In this document: piece by piece, positions 1-10,399 of the stretch | Layout: every line of letters begins with the position of its first letter | How positions within the stretch are numbered: the first letter of the stretch is position 1 | Assembly: GCF_965638725.1 (NCBI RefSeq) | Contig: NC_134958.1 | Coordinates: forward strand, 17,611,464-17,675,463 | Origin: Aptenodytes patagonicus | Lineage: Eukaryota; Chordata; Aves; Sphenisciformes; Spheniscidae | Direction of reading: 5' to 3' | Length of the DNA stretch: 64,000 nt | Position numbers and translations under genes: made by a program | The notes under the pieces: generated by a model | Database searches by the model: none | The model's input: only the letters and a program-made list of their open reading frames with translations | Told to the model about the DNA's origin: nothing

Positions 1-1756
1 AGGTTTCATTGAGAATATGGAAAGAATGGGGGGGTAGACTACCCCTATGGAGGTTTAAAAATCAAAAGGAATCTTAAGAATTAGGCTTATAAAGGAGCCC
101 TTACTTTTAAATGTTGCCTAGAAGATGTGCCAGGCCTTTCAGATAGGTTGGCTACTTTCTCTGCCTACTGCGTATTACCCTTGGTTAGCTGTACTACCTG
201 ACTAATAGGATAATAGATGCTTTTCACCACGTATCTTCCCCCAAGTGGGTCATCTTTCCTGTGGTGTGTGATGCCACGCGATGCATAGGTAGCTCTACCT
301 GAGTAGATTCAAGATGATTACAGAAGCAGCACGAGAATCTCACTGCTATGGTCAATAAGCCATAACATTCTAAACCAGGACCATTAATACGGTTTAAAAT
401 AACACCTAATTCCACTCGTCCTTACTCCAGATAATGTGTCATGTACGAGGCTTGTTATATCTACAAATAACCACAAGGTGACAGGCAATGCTTCCTAACA
501 ATTCTGTGAAGCCTGGCTAGTTAATTGTTTGGATGGCGATATACACAATAAAATTCCTAAATTATTATATGGTCAGTGGTCAACCTTAATGCTGACTGAT
601 GAATACTTGAAATTGCAGAAACAGAAGCAGCCTGATAGGAGGATACAGTGGTTGCATCTTAAGAGCATAATGACTGAAAACATTATAAAACTTTTTTTCC
701 TAAAAGCTTGGCAAAATATTTTTGTTTGCTGCACAGTAGGTAAAGTACCCTTAGGAAAACTGCAGATAAGGCCACACGAGTGAGGCCATGGATGCAATAT
801 CAGTTGGAAGTAATGGAAATAGAAAAAATAGACTAAGAAACAGGAGGAGGAGGAGGCAGGAAGTACTCATAGCTTTTCTATACAGGGAATTTATGTTGAC
901 AGAAAGTACGAAAACAAGACCAAAAAGTCCATGTATTAAGCAGCATTTGCGTAAGGGAGGTTATGTAATGTGTGATCCTCAATGAATGATTATCAGTGGC
1001 AGAACACCTCCACTAGGATTGCAGTAATCTCCACTGTTAAGCCTGGTTCATGAAATGGATGCTATATGGTGTTTTATTTTGCTTGGACATAACTTAAAAA
1101 TCTAAACATGCAGAAATGTGGTTACTCTTAACAGTGACATATTTACCTTCACGAAAAAGGTCTTATTCTGTAACCTTTTTTTTACCTTTTGCGTATAGGA
1201 TTACAATATATTTACAGAAACATGCTTTCTAAATGTATCATTCCATTGCATTGTAAAGCTAATATTTTATGAAAGAATAAGAAGTGGAGGGTATTTATAC
1301 TGTAGTTTGGGTATGGCCTCTGGGGAATACAAAATTAAAGTGTACAGAAGACACTTTATTTTATGTCCTGTACCAGCCTGTACAGATTATTTCAGTTTGA
1401 TCAGCTGTCTTCTTGAATGAATTACTTTTTGCAAAGGGATAGCTTTGAAGATCAGTTACAGAATTAAAAAGTAACAGTAACTAAGCAATTCTCAGTCTCA
1501 TCATTACGGTTCAGAAGCTGTTAACAGTTGTAAAAGGCTAATTAGTGTAATGTAATCCTCTTAGGAGGCTGCAGGCACTGAGCTAGATTTCTTTATAATT
1601 TGTATGGAGGCCTTCTTTATTGCATTAGAATTACAATAATTACAGACAGCAGTATGTATTTGCATTCTATCCATCCACATTATGTTTACTTTGCATACTG
1701 AATACTGCAAAATAAATGCAGAAGTAGAATTTTCTATTTTCTATTTAAATATCAAA
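1..1756. other. Upstream flank of the CARD gene, no gene seen
   Basis: AT-rich single-copy-looking sequence with only short chance reading frames and no CpG island, so no obvious promoter for the CARD gene is visible here. An acceptor-like AG ending at 1721 (after AAATAAATGC) could join an upstream non-coding exon to the CARD coding exon. The frame is open from an ATG at 1682, so coding could also begin there. I see no recognised repeat family in this stretch. Confidence 0.4.
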
Positions 1757-2099
1757 ATGTTTGGAGGAACAGCCAAATCTTGGTTTTATAACTGTGCAAA
1801 ACCTACCAAAAGAGAAAATGAAAACAGGAATAAGTGGCTTTCTGAAATCCCAAGCAATCAGAGGGAGAAAATACTGGAAGAGCTGGATGTGAACAAAGTG
1901 CTGTCATATTTGGTTTACAAGAGAGTCTTTTCCTTGGAGGAATACAAAGACATTTGGTCCCAGGAGAGCTGCAAGAAGAGAACTGAGTATTTTTTAGATA
2001 AACTCTCTTTAAAAGGCCCAAGTGCTTTCTCTGCTTTTTGTTCCATTTTGGAGGAGGTCTGTCCTAACTTGCTGACATGCTTTCTCCTTGGCTATGAAG
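1757..2099 (+). CDS. CARD-domain protein, coding exon 1
   Basis: This exon encodes 114 complete codons plus one base, followed by a good donor (GAAG|GTAAGG). Residues about 33-112 read as a complete death-fold CARD. Helix 1 is around REKILEELDVNKVLSYL. Next come VFSLEEYKDI, a basic CKKRTEYFLDKL helix, the KGPSAFSAFCSILEE segment typical of CARDs of the caspase-2/caspase-9/CRADD kind, and a closing NLLTCFLLGYE. CARDs pair with other CARDs in apoptosis and innate-immune signalling complexes in the cytosol; that this one does so is inferred. The start was set at 1757 because it has A at -3; an in-frame ATG at 1682 is possible. The first 32 residues, rich in Lys, Arg and Asn, precede the fold. 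The domain call is firm, the gene name is not: I could not match it to CRADD, BCL10, CARD19, NOD1, APAF1 or the caspases. Confidence 0.82.
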
Positions 2100-5026
2100 G
2101 TAAGGTCACTGTCTGCTCTGAAATGCTTAAGTGTATATTGGTAATGTCTTGGAATCCTTTGACACTAATAGTTATTTGCTATAATTAGTGTTTACTTTCT
2201 CTCTTGCACTAAACGAGAGAGTATTTGCTGTCTTTAGGTTCTTTGTTATAAAAGAGAAAATAATGGGAAGGAAAATTTATTAAACAAATATATGTTATTG
2301 TTATACTTTGAACATTTAAACTGGTAGCAAAATACTGTATATTAACATTGCTGCTACTAATGAATAAGAGTCAGGATAGGGAAAAGGATTCCTAAGTACT
2401 ACTGATAACGCTTAGCTCAGAAATGTAACACTGATCTTTTACTTTCCTTCCCATTTCTGAAATATTTAAAAATAGATTGAGAAGTTCTGTACGCATAGTG
2501 CCTGAGTAATTGATCCCTTTCACATTTTTCTTGTAAGTCACATTATTTACTACACCTATCTGTAAACAACTGCATGAAAAGATTGCATTACTAAATATCA
2601 ACAATACAATTGAAGTTAATCAAAATGTTATTTCGACATCAGGCACTATTCATACCTATTTGAGAAACAATGTTTTACTAGGTATTAGCAAAGGTAGTGT
2701 GAAAAAATATGTGCAGAGTGTTTACAATTATATCCTAGTGACCTATTTTTATTTTTTGTGTCTGTTATATTCCAAATTTGATTCTTTCAAGTCAGCTAGA
2801 GTTTTCTCAGCAATGACTGCAGGGTTGTGCTCAAAGGTTATATACAGAATGTCCTTTTAGAATTTAATTAAAATAGTCATGTCTTCTACCAATCCGTTCA
2901 GTAATAGGTTTAAACACCTTAGTATTACAACTATTTATAAATAAAAACCAGTAAGTCTGAGTACTGTAAGAATTTTAATGAATTAAATAAGAAAAATTAA
3001 AATCTAAAACAATTCTGACCTTTAAAATAGCTGTAGTCTGTGTCCTCTCTTGAAAACCTGATTACTTTTAAAATTGACAGAGATCCAATTACTCAAGAAG
3101 GCAACAGATATTTTACCATAATTTACTTACGAACAGATGCCCATTTAGTGTATCTTTTCAAGAACAATTTACAGTATGGTTTTATGGCAGTTACAAGAAA
3201 ATCGAAGGAGGTTCACAAATGTTGTTATGGATTTTAATACATGTAGAATGTACTTCATGGGCAACCACATTATGCAAAGGCTACTTAGGGCCTCTTTACA
3301 CTATCATTTAAAAAAAAAAACAACATACAAATATAAATACAATGGATTATAAATACATTATAAATCCAGGTTGTTCAGAATACGCATTTTGGAATGAAGT
3401 TTTGGCTTCCTCTGAATTAACCGCAGAGACAGCGCAGGGAGATTTTTATTCTATACCACCTAAACATTTCTTGCAGGGGCCTGTCACGGAACAGACTTAA
3501 ATCTTCTGGTGGTAGAAGGTTTGGGGGGTAGTACTGTTATAAAGGGTGATGGCCTCGGCAGTTGGGTGCAAGTCAAGGACTCTGTCTTCCTGACAACATT
3601 ATAGTAGATACTGAGAAAAAAGGAGAAAGCCAATGCTGCACATTTCCAAAAGAGTAAAGGATACTGTTGGAACAGCATCCCCAGTCCATTCTGTCTCTCT
3701 GTGCCTTGTGTAGGCAGAAAAATGCCTCGGGCTGCCTTAGCTCAGCCACTATTACACTCTTTCCTCCTTCCCCTCCCCCAGTAGCATACATCAAATGTGC
3801 AAAGCTAGTTTTAGAATCTGTTATTGCTAATAATAATCTACTGGATAGCAGGCAAAGAAAAACACATGCTATATATTCACATTAATTCATGCACATAATC
3901 TGTTTAAATTCACGCACGCATATGTTGCAGATTCAATTAAATGGATTATGCATTACGGATTTTCATGCATTGTGGATTTTTATAGATTGATTTTGATAAA
4001 CCCTGTCACAAGGTACACAGAAAGGTATGATGAAAAAGAGCATTGTTTATTATTTCCATTAAAATAATTTCCTTCTTCACCTTATAAAAGCTGATTGATA
4101 GGACAAAGGAATCAAAATGGAAAGAATACTGTCTAGATGCATGATGAGAAGTTGCTATGCCTGTGCTATGTGGCTTCAACACCCCAGCTAATATAGCAGT
4201 TGTGTGCCATCCTGCCCACTGTACTTGTTAAAGAGACTCTTTATGGCAGGCTGACTGAACACACAGAGTAGAATCAATCCCCGTTATTGATCAACTGCAT
4301 GTACAGCAGGGGCCAATTTCTGTTTTCTGGACGTGCCCACGTTGGCAGATACGGGTATTTTAACGTGTTTCCATTGTCTTCATGCCCTACAGAAAGAACC
4401 ATTTGACAGGTGATGGAAATGTGGCATGGTTCCAAGAGGTCACTCAGTCTCTGGACTAATGTAGTTCACTGCAAAAACTGTAAACTCTGCTAGTGAAATG
4501 TGGCCAATGATGTACTGTCGCTTGCACACAGTTGATTTAACACCACTTTGAACTCTTTCGTCTTATTATTTCAAAGAATTACACCCACAGTAATTTAAGG
4601 GGTGTTATAGCAGTATTTATTCTTCAAAACACGAGTGACTTGATTCTTCTACTCTTCTCTTCTAAGATTCTCATTATAGTATAAAGCAAAGCTCCCAGTG
4701 ACTCCATGAGGAGAAACATTTGGTTGTTACTTGTCCATATGATACAGCAGGAAATTAATTCTTCATTGGCCAGGCAGGAGTTTATATGGAGTAAGAACTT
4801 CAGGTTTATTTCCAAAATTCCTATAAATTGTCTGACCTGTACCTCTCAAGTCTATTGGTAATATGAATATGGAAACAACTTTATCTATAAAAGGTCAAAA
4901 GAAATTATGTTTACCTAAAACAGCCACTTACCCAAATGCAACATCACAGACAGAATTACATCAAACTGTAGGTGTTATTTTGAACTATGTATCAGCTATT
5001 AGAGAAATTTCTTTATTGTTATCCAG
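2100..5026 (+). other. Intron 1 of the CARD gene
   Basis: The intron runs from the GTAAGG donor at 2100 to the acceptor TTTATTGTTATCCAG ending at 5026. It is AT-rich, about 2.9 kb, with no recognised repeat and no second CARD. Short near-repeats of GGATTATAAATACATTATAAATCC type occur around 3342-3368, and similar words occur near 3940-3985. Reading frames of 60-70 codons here show no domain and overlap on both strands, so I treat them as chance. Confidence 0.6.
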
Positions 5027-5184
5027 ACCGTATGCGTAGACGTTTCCCAGCGTTATCAGAGCAAACAAAACTGAGGGCTGTATCAGAGATGGAGCTGCAT
5101 GAAACCTGTCAGATGAGTGACCAAGAAGGAAGCCCTTCTGCTGAGGAACAACTGAATCAATCATTCAACAAATACAGGTTATAA
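5027..5184 (+). CDS. CARD-domain protein, coding exon 2 (tail)
   Basis: A polypyrimidine-type acceptor ends at 5026. The two bases AC complete the codon left open by exon 1 (G|AC, Asp115), so the phase matches. The exon continues the protein with a basic patch (RMRRR) and then an acidic and polar tail rich in Glu, Gln and Ser (SDQEGSPSAEEQLNQS), with no fold I recognise. If it is the last exon, the stop is the TAA at 5182-5184 and the protein has 166 residues. Alternatively a weak donor CAG|GTTATA after 5177 splices to 5381, replacing the final Leu and giving about 200 residues. The tail could be a flexible linker or interaction region; that is inference. Confidence is moderate because the evidence is phase, acceptor and composition only. 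Confidence 0.58.
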
Positions 5185-5380
5185 TTATCAGTGTCATGAT
5201 GTCTTTTAATGATCACAATATTTCTGTCACTTAGTTTCCATGTAAGTGAAGTACACCACTGATGCTTTCAAGAAGTTTTTCATTTGCATCTGACTTTACT
5301 TGGCATTTGTAAACTATGATTCTATTTTGTATAATGAACACTTTTCAAGTATCTTCTGTTCTCCCCAATCAAAATCACAG

Positions 5381-5489
5381 GATTCAAAAAGCTGTGTCTG
5401 AGAAGAAGCTGGGTGCACAAGCCAGGACAATAAGTAGCCTTGTTATATTTAGATTTGCAAGGTTATCCAGCAAGTTACATATCTATTAA
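5381..5489 (+). CDS. Possible alternative last exon of the CARD gene
   Basis: A reasonable acceptor (TCTTCTGTTCTCCCC...ATCACAG, ending at 5380) precedes a frame that continues exactly from a splice after 5177. It reads AG|G (Arg), then IQKAVSEKKLGAQARTISSL and a hydrophobic, basic end, stopping at the TAA at 5487-5489. A polyadenylation signal follows 33 bases later. The upstream donor is weak, and an open run of 35 codons is not rare by chance, so this is an alternative to the stop at 5184 rather than a firm exon. Confidence 0.35.
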
Positions 5490-5521
5490 AAGTAGAAGGA
5501 TGCTTTCTGCACCATAATAAT

Positions 5522-5527
5522 AATAAA
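5522..5527 (+). terminator. Candidate polyadenylation signal of the CARD gene
   Basis: Canonical AATAAA within ATAATAATAATAAACTC. It is the first one downstream of the two possible stop codons (5184 and 5489) that I noticed, and would serve either form of the transcript. No clear GU-rich element was checked beyond it. Confidence 0.4.
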
Positions 5528-5755
5528 CTCAAGCAGCAACTTTGCAGCATTTGGCAGTTAATACTGAAAACGTAAGGTACCAGTCTCTGATAAAGTCCTG
5601 TTCAATTTGGCCACTAGATGGTAATATATCACAGTTGTTAAAAAATTGCTTGGCTACCTATTTGAAATTATTGCTGTGAATGATTATTTAGAATTGTGAC
5701 AATGTCATAACATTTAGTAGTGATGATTTGTTTGCCCAGTTTTCCTGGACATGAT

Positions 5756-5772
5756 ACACACACACACACACA
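5756..5772. repeat. (AC)n microsatellite
   Basis: About eight uninterrupted AC dinucleotides followed by AAAAAC. Short, probably only mildly polymorphic. Confidence 0.9.
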
Positions 5773-6421
5773 AAAACATAGAGGATACACATAAGAGGTT
5801 TAGAAGCATTTCTTGCTTTGATGCGCTAGTATCACTTAATGAGTCTATGTTCCTTACCAACCAATACAATTGTAACTATGATTTTTCAATGGCATAGTGA
5901 CAAATACTGCCTTTCCTTCATTGCATGTGGTAAACAAAATACTCTTTGAGAGTCTGTGCTCCCCAGATAGAAACAAACGGCATCCAAACACAACCCAATG
6001 AAGAGTACAAGCCCAAATTCGGAGATACGGTAATTTTCACACTTCAGTAATTTGGAGATGATTCCTTGCTGACTTGGAAACATTCATACCCACTTTCCCA
6101 TATGCAAACAAAAATTAAGTGCACTGTAGTGGTAAATCAAGCCCATGAAGTCCAAACCAAATAAAAAACAATAGCCATTTAAATGTTCAGGTTTTATCTG
6201 TTTTACTAACTGCTGCTGGTATACTCACTCACTTCCAACAGATTATATATGGTTCCTTTTCTTGCATGTGTATATCAAACCAAATCACATTTCCATAGAC
6301 TTTCTACTCCTCTTTTACATAGTTGCCTCACTAAACTGCTGTATTGGGTCCTATCGTATTGGGTCACAAGGCTGTGTACTGTTAAACTTCCTTTGCTCTA
6401 AAATACTTTTTCTATGCCCTG

Positions 6422-6618
6422 ATCATAGAATCACAGAATCATAGAATAGTTTGGGTTGGAAGGGACCTTTAAAGGTCATCTAGTCCAACCCCCCTGCCGT
6501 GGGCAGGGACATCTTCAACTAGATCAGGTTGCTCAGAGCCCCGTCCAACCTGACCTGGAATGTTTCCAGGGACGGGGCATCCACCACCTCTCTGGGCAAC
6601 CTGGGCCAGTGTTTCATG
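6422..6618 (-). mobile_element. CR1 LINE 3' fragment, reverse orientation
   Basis: The sequence begins with the diagnostic terminal direct repeats of chicken-repeat-1 elements (ATCATAGAATCACAGAATCATAGAAT, read in reverse). It continues through the conserved 3' untranslated segment: GGTTGGAAGGGACCTTTAAAGGTCATC, TAGTCCAACCCCCCTGCC, and the segment ending in CTGGGCAACCTGGGCCAGTG. Only the last ~200 bases of the element are present, the usual 5' truncation from target-primed reverse transcription. It is well preserved and closely resembles the same part of the forward copy at 29296-29731, so both are fairly young avian CR1 copies. Reading frames through it are not genes. Confidence 0.95.
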
Positions 6619-7039
6619 GGGGTGAACATGGGGGTCAAATCACGTGACAGGCAAAGGCCATAGGGCTGGACCGCATATAGAAAAAATCCCTTTCAAGAGG
6701 ACTTCAATGAATGCAGAATCTTGGCAGAAAACGCACAGTCCTCCCCTGCAGGGAAATGCTAAACAATCCCCTCACTTCCTGACCAGTGTGTCAGGCACAG
6801 ATGAACCAGAAGTCACAGATCAGGTTGATTAGCTCTAGCTGGTATGCAGGATCCCATTGCAAGAGACAGAGCATGGTACAATACTGCAAATGATTCTTAT
6901 GCATGAAGTCTGAGCTAAGGGACCACACAGCTCTGTAACACCCTATAGACCAGTGATGACTACCACATTCCCCAGCACCATAATTGTGCCTCCTTTCACA
7001 CCTGCAACCATGTGAGCATAGTGATAATACAGAGAGAAG

Positions 7040-7690
7040 TCATCAGTGGAATTCTGCAGGGGATTGATTCTTCTTAACAAACTCAAAAATGGTTTGGAAA
7101 AAGGTCTTACCAGTGAGGTGGAAAAGTTTGCTGAGGATACACATTTACTCAATGTAGGAAGCGTGAGGGCTGAATGCATAGAACTATAGATGAACCTTAA
7201 GACTAAGTGACTGGGTAACAAAATGGCAGAGGAAATTTAGCGTAGATAAATGTGAAATGATGTACGTGGGCAAAAGTGTTCTTGGCTTTACGAATAAAGT
7301 GATGAGCTCTGAGCTGCCTGTTACCACTCAGAAGTGAAAGTTTGGGATTGTGACAGATAGATAGTTTCATAAGAACATCAAGTCCGTGCATGGCAGCAGT
7401 CCAAAAATGCAAATGTTTGGAATTGTTAGGAAAGGAAAAAACACCAAAACAGAAAATATAATTATGCCAGTCTATAATGCCACGGTTTGCTCACACCTGG
7501 AATACTGTGTGCTGTTCTGGTGCCTGCATCTTGAAAATGTTACATTAGATCTGGAAAAAGTTCAGAGAACAGCAACGACATTCAAACGCATGGGATGGAA
7601 TGGTTTCCATAGGAAAAATAATTGAGCAGGCTGGAACTCTTTATTCCAGAAAAGAAACAGATTATGGAAGGAGATAAAAAATGAAAAAAG
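7040..7690 (+). mobile_element. Old CR1-like LINE remnant (ORF2 reverse-transcriptase C-terminal region)
   Basis: Decayed but recognisable. Around 7090-7140 the translation resembles the LINE stretch NGLEKGLTSEVEKFAEDT, the counterpart of the usual VAKFADDTKL. Around 7210-7330 come remnants of the segment 'W...FSVDKCEMMYVGK...LGF' and 'LPVTTQK'. Around 7465-7600 it reads NIIMPVYNATVCSHLEYCVL and then LEKVQRTATTFKRM, the conserved C-terminal motif of CR1 ORF2 (family knowledge). Stop codons and frameshifts break it, and no intact endonuclease or upstream reverse transcriptase is present. It is much more diverged than the CR1 ends at 6422 and 29296 and may trail on in degraded form to about 8000. 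The 79-residue frame at 7386-7625 is part of it, not a host gene. Confidence 0.85.
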
Positions 7691-10374
7691 ATAATTAAAG
7701 GATCAGATATGCAGTATGGGAAACTAGGCTGAAGTAGGGTACACTGAACATGACAGCACCCATTACTTCTAAAAGGTGTCCAAGGAGCTGTTAGATCTTG
7801 CCTAGTTATGCTTTGTTCAGCGACTTAACAGGATAAGGAACAGAAAATGGCTTCACAGTGAGTTGGATTCCCATTGTCAAGCTTCCTGCTCTTCTTGGTG
7901 TGGTGAAAAGCCAGGCCAGGCTGGCAATGGCAGTAGGACACTGATGAGGAGGTCCTCCAAATTAGAGGGTCCTTGGATGCACCACTGTTCATTCATTTTT
8001 TGTTAGTGAGTAATTTGTAAGATGAATGAAATCAACCAACCACTGAGCAGGCAGTTCAGAGTAACAAAAGGCTCCATCCAAAGACAGAAATGAGGGCCAC
8101 TGTACTTTTAGAACATGTATCAGAATGCACCAGCTAGCACTTCACAGAAACCACACTTCTAAATCCTAGTAAATACAGTAAGTCCATGCTGTATCAGGCA
8201 GGATTTTCATGTTGCTGTGATTCATTAACTTTTTAATATTTAAACAAATGTGTAGGGAATCAGAAATATACCCATTTCTAATGAGATGCCTTGAACTATG
8301 AACAGGAAATATCATCACTGAAATCCAGACACGACAGTCTTCAAACATATTTGTAATTTCTTATCTGTAATCATCTTTACATTACTGTAATGCATGCCAT
8401 ACTGTAAAACATGCCATGCAGTGTTTTTAAAAAGCAGGATTGATTGTACCCCACGTTCTGTACAGAACAATTCTGTATGTGCAAATTCATTCCCTTTATT
8501 CTGAAAGTAGGCTCACAGGCTTAAATGATACTACTCTCCTTCCTATCCACTCCCAAACTCCTATGTTTTGTCTGGGGAAAGAAGTTGGGAGGATAGGTGT
8601 TTCTGTAAAATAGTGACTAGAGAGAAAAAAGCGGAGCCTGGTGCTCTCGTTTATTCTACCTCACATTCTCCTACTTCGCAGGATTATTTAGAGAACTAGT
8701 TAGTCCTCAGAAGAGCTTCTAAGGACGTGCTTGGTATGGAAACACAGAGCTCCTTCATGAATGGTCATGTTTTCCTCCGTATCTGAATGATTCAGAGTGG
8801 CATTGGAAATACAAAACAAATCCTGCTCTCCTGATGAAATTTATGTGGGAATAATCTATAAGAGAAAATTGTCATGGATTATGCACCTCCTCATAGAGGG
8901 TATTCTGCAAGAGAGGATGTATCGAGCCAATGCAATCAAGGATCAAGAAAAGCGGGAACAGCCATTTCTTGCCAACAATTACTGAGACAAAACCTTGACT
9001 GGCTTCCTCCAAACATCTGCTACTTGGCATGCCCAAGTCATTGCCAGTATTACTGCTGTGAGGGTGCCATCCCTAATATTGCACGTATTTTTAGTGCAAA
9101 CATGTTTTGTAAATTGGGAGCTAATACAGCAGGTAATATGCATATGGAAAAGGTTTTATTCACATTATGTCTGATGCCAAATGTTTACTGAGGTGCAAGA
9201 GGATTAGATTTTGATGAACCAAGGGACTGCACTGTTGTGCTTCTTTACCACCTGATATTTTTATGACATGCATGAACAATAAAAATTAGCGTTGACATAC
9301 CTAACAATTGTTACCAGTTAGCTTGTGGCTTTTGGCATCGCAGCAGTCATGTCAAGGTCAATTTGTCCAGTAGCATTGGCTTATTTGACAGGAAGCTGCT
9401 CATCTCAGTTTGGAACCTGGAACAGATAAGCCACGGCCATAGTCAGCAATGGAAAGAAGTGTAAAAGAAATGAAGGATGAGAAGAGAAAAGCAAATAAAG
9501 ATGTCAGAACAAGTGTCTTTCACAAGTCATTTTGGAGACTTCCATTTTAGAAATACCATAGAAAGTACCTTCCAGTCTGTTATTAGAATTTCTTGCAACT
9601 CTGTCACATTAGCAGTTATCAGATACTGTAGTTAATTGTATTGTAAGTATAGTACATCATGGTAAAGACAAGACTGTTTCTTTAGTAGCCTGCTCAGCTC
9701 AGGGTAATAACCTGCATTTTCATCTATATAAATTGTCACTGCTGTAAACTGCTACCTTTGCTACACAAAATGTAAAATATGACAAGTTCTAAGATATTAC
9801 AGATAACTAAAAGGCACTTCTGACTAAAGTAGCAGTTGCTTATGTAAGCTAACTACACTTATATAGAACTTAATTTTTTTTTTCCATAAAAGATACCAAC
9901 TGTGGTAACCATTACCATAGCAATGCATTATGCATGCTTCCTGACACAGTATCTTAGGTCTCAAAATATCCAGAACCCAGTTATCTATTCTCCCTGGATT
10001 CTGCTTGCAACAAAACCAGAAAAAGGATGAAGGTAGCTTTTGGCCTTGAAAACATGTTTTCTGATCTTTGAATTTCCCTAATTTCTGGCTTCTACAGTTA
10101 ATTGGTGCAGCCTCAGACTACTCTAACTTATTTCTGGCTATTCTTGGCTAGGTATGCCTAAAAGGTTGTTCTTTGCATCAGAAAGAGTCAGAGTACAGCA
10201 GTAATCCAGCTAAATACCATACGCTGGGAGCTGTGATGGGGCTACTTTATGCATATTAAGCCATCTCTTCACTATCCAGAGAGCCTTTTTGCATTACATA
10301 TGCTTCCCAGGTACACTTTGCATTGTTATAGCAGCCCAAATACAGACAAAGGGATCGCACCTTACAGCTGCCTG

Positions 10375-10399
10375 TCCAGCCAGCCAGCCAGTCAGCCAC
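10375..10399. repeat. (CCAG)n short tandem repeat
   Basis: CCAG units repeated about five times with one T interruption (CCAGCCAGCCAGCCAGTCAG). Confidence 0.85.

Larger units (their letters stand above)
5490..6421. other. Downstream flank of the CARD gene
   Basis: AT-rich sequence without a supported gene. It holds the candidate poly(A) signal and a short CA microsatellite. No other repeat is recognised before the CR1 fragment. Confidence 0.4.

Noticed and set aside
7386..7625. 79-codon frame resembling a protein gene
   Set aside because: Its HLEYCVLFW and LEKVQRTAT segments are the C-terminal part of CR1 LINE ORF2; it belongs to a decayed mobile element.
8797..9191. Two overlapping plus-strand frames (62 and 105 codons)
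   Set aside because: The first begins at GTG, the two overlap in different frames, and neither has a domain or plausible splice phase.
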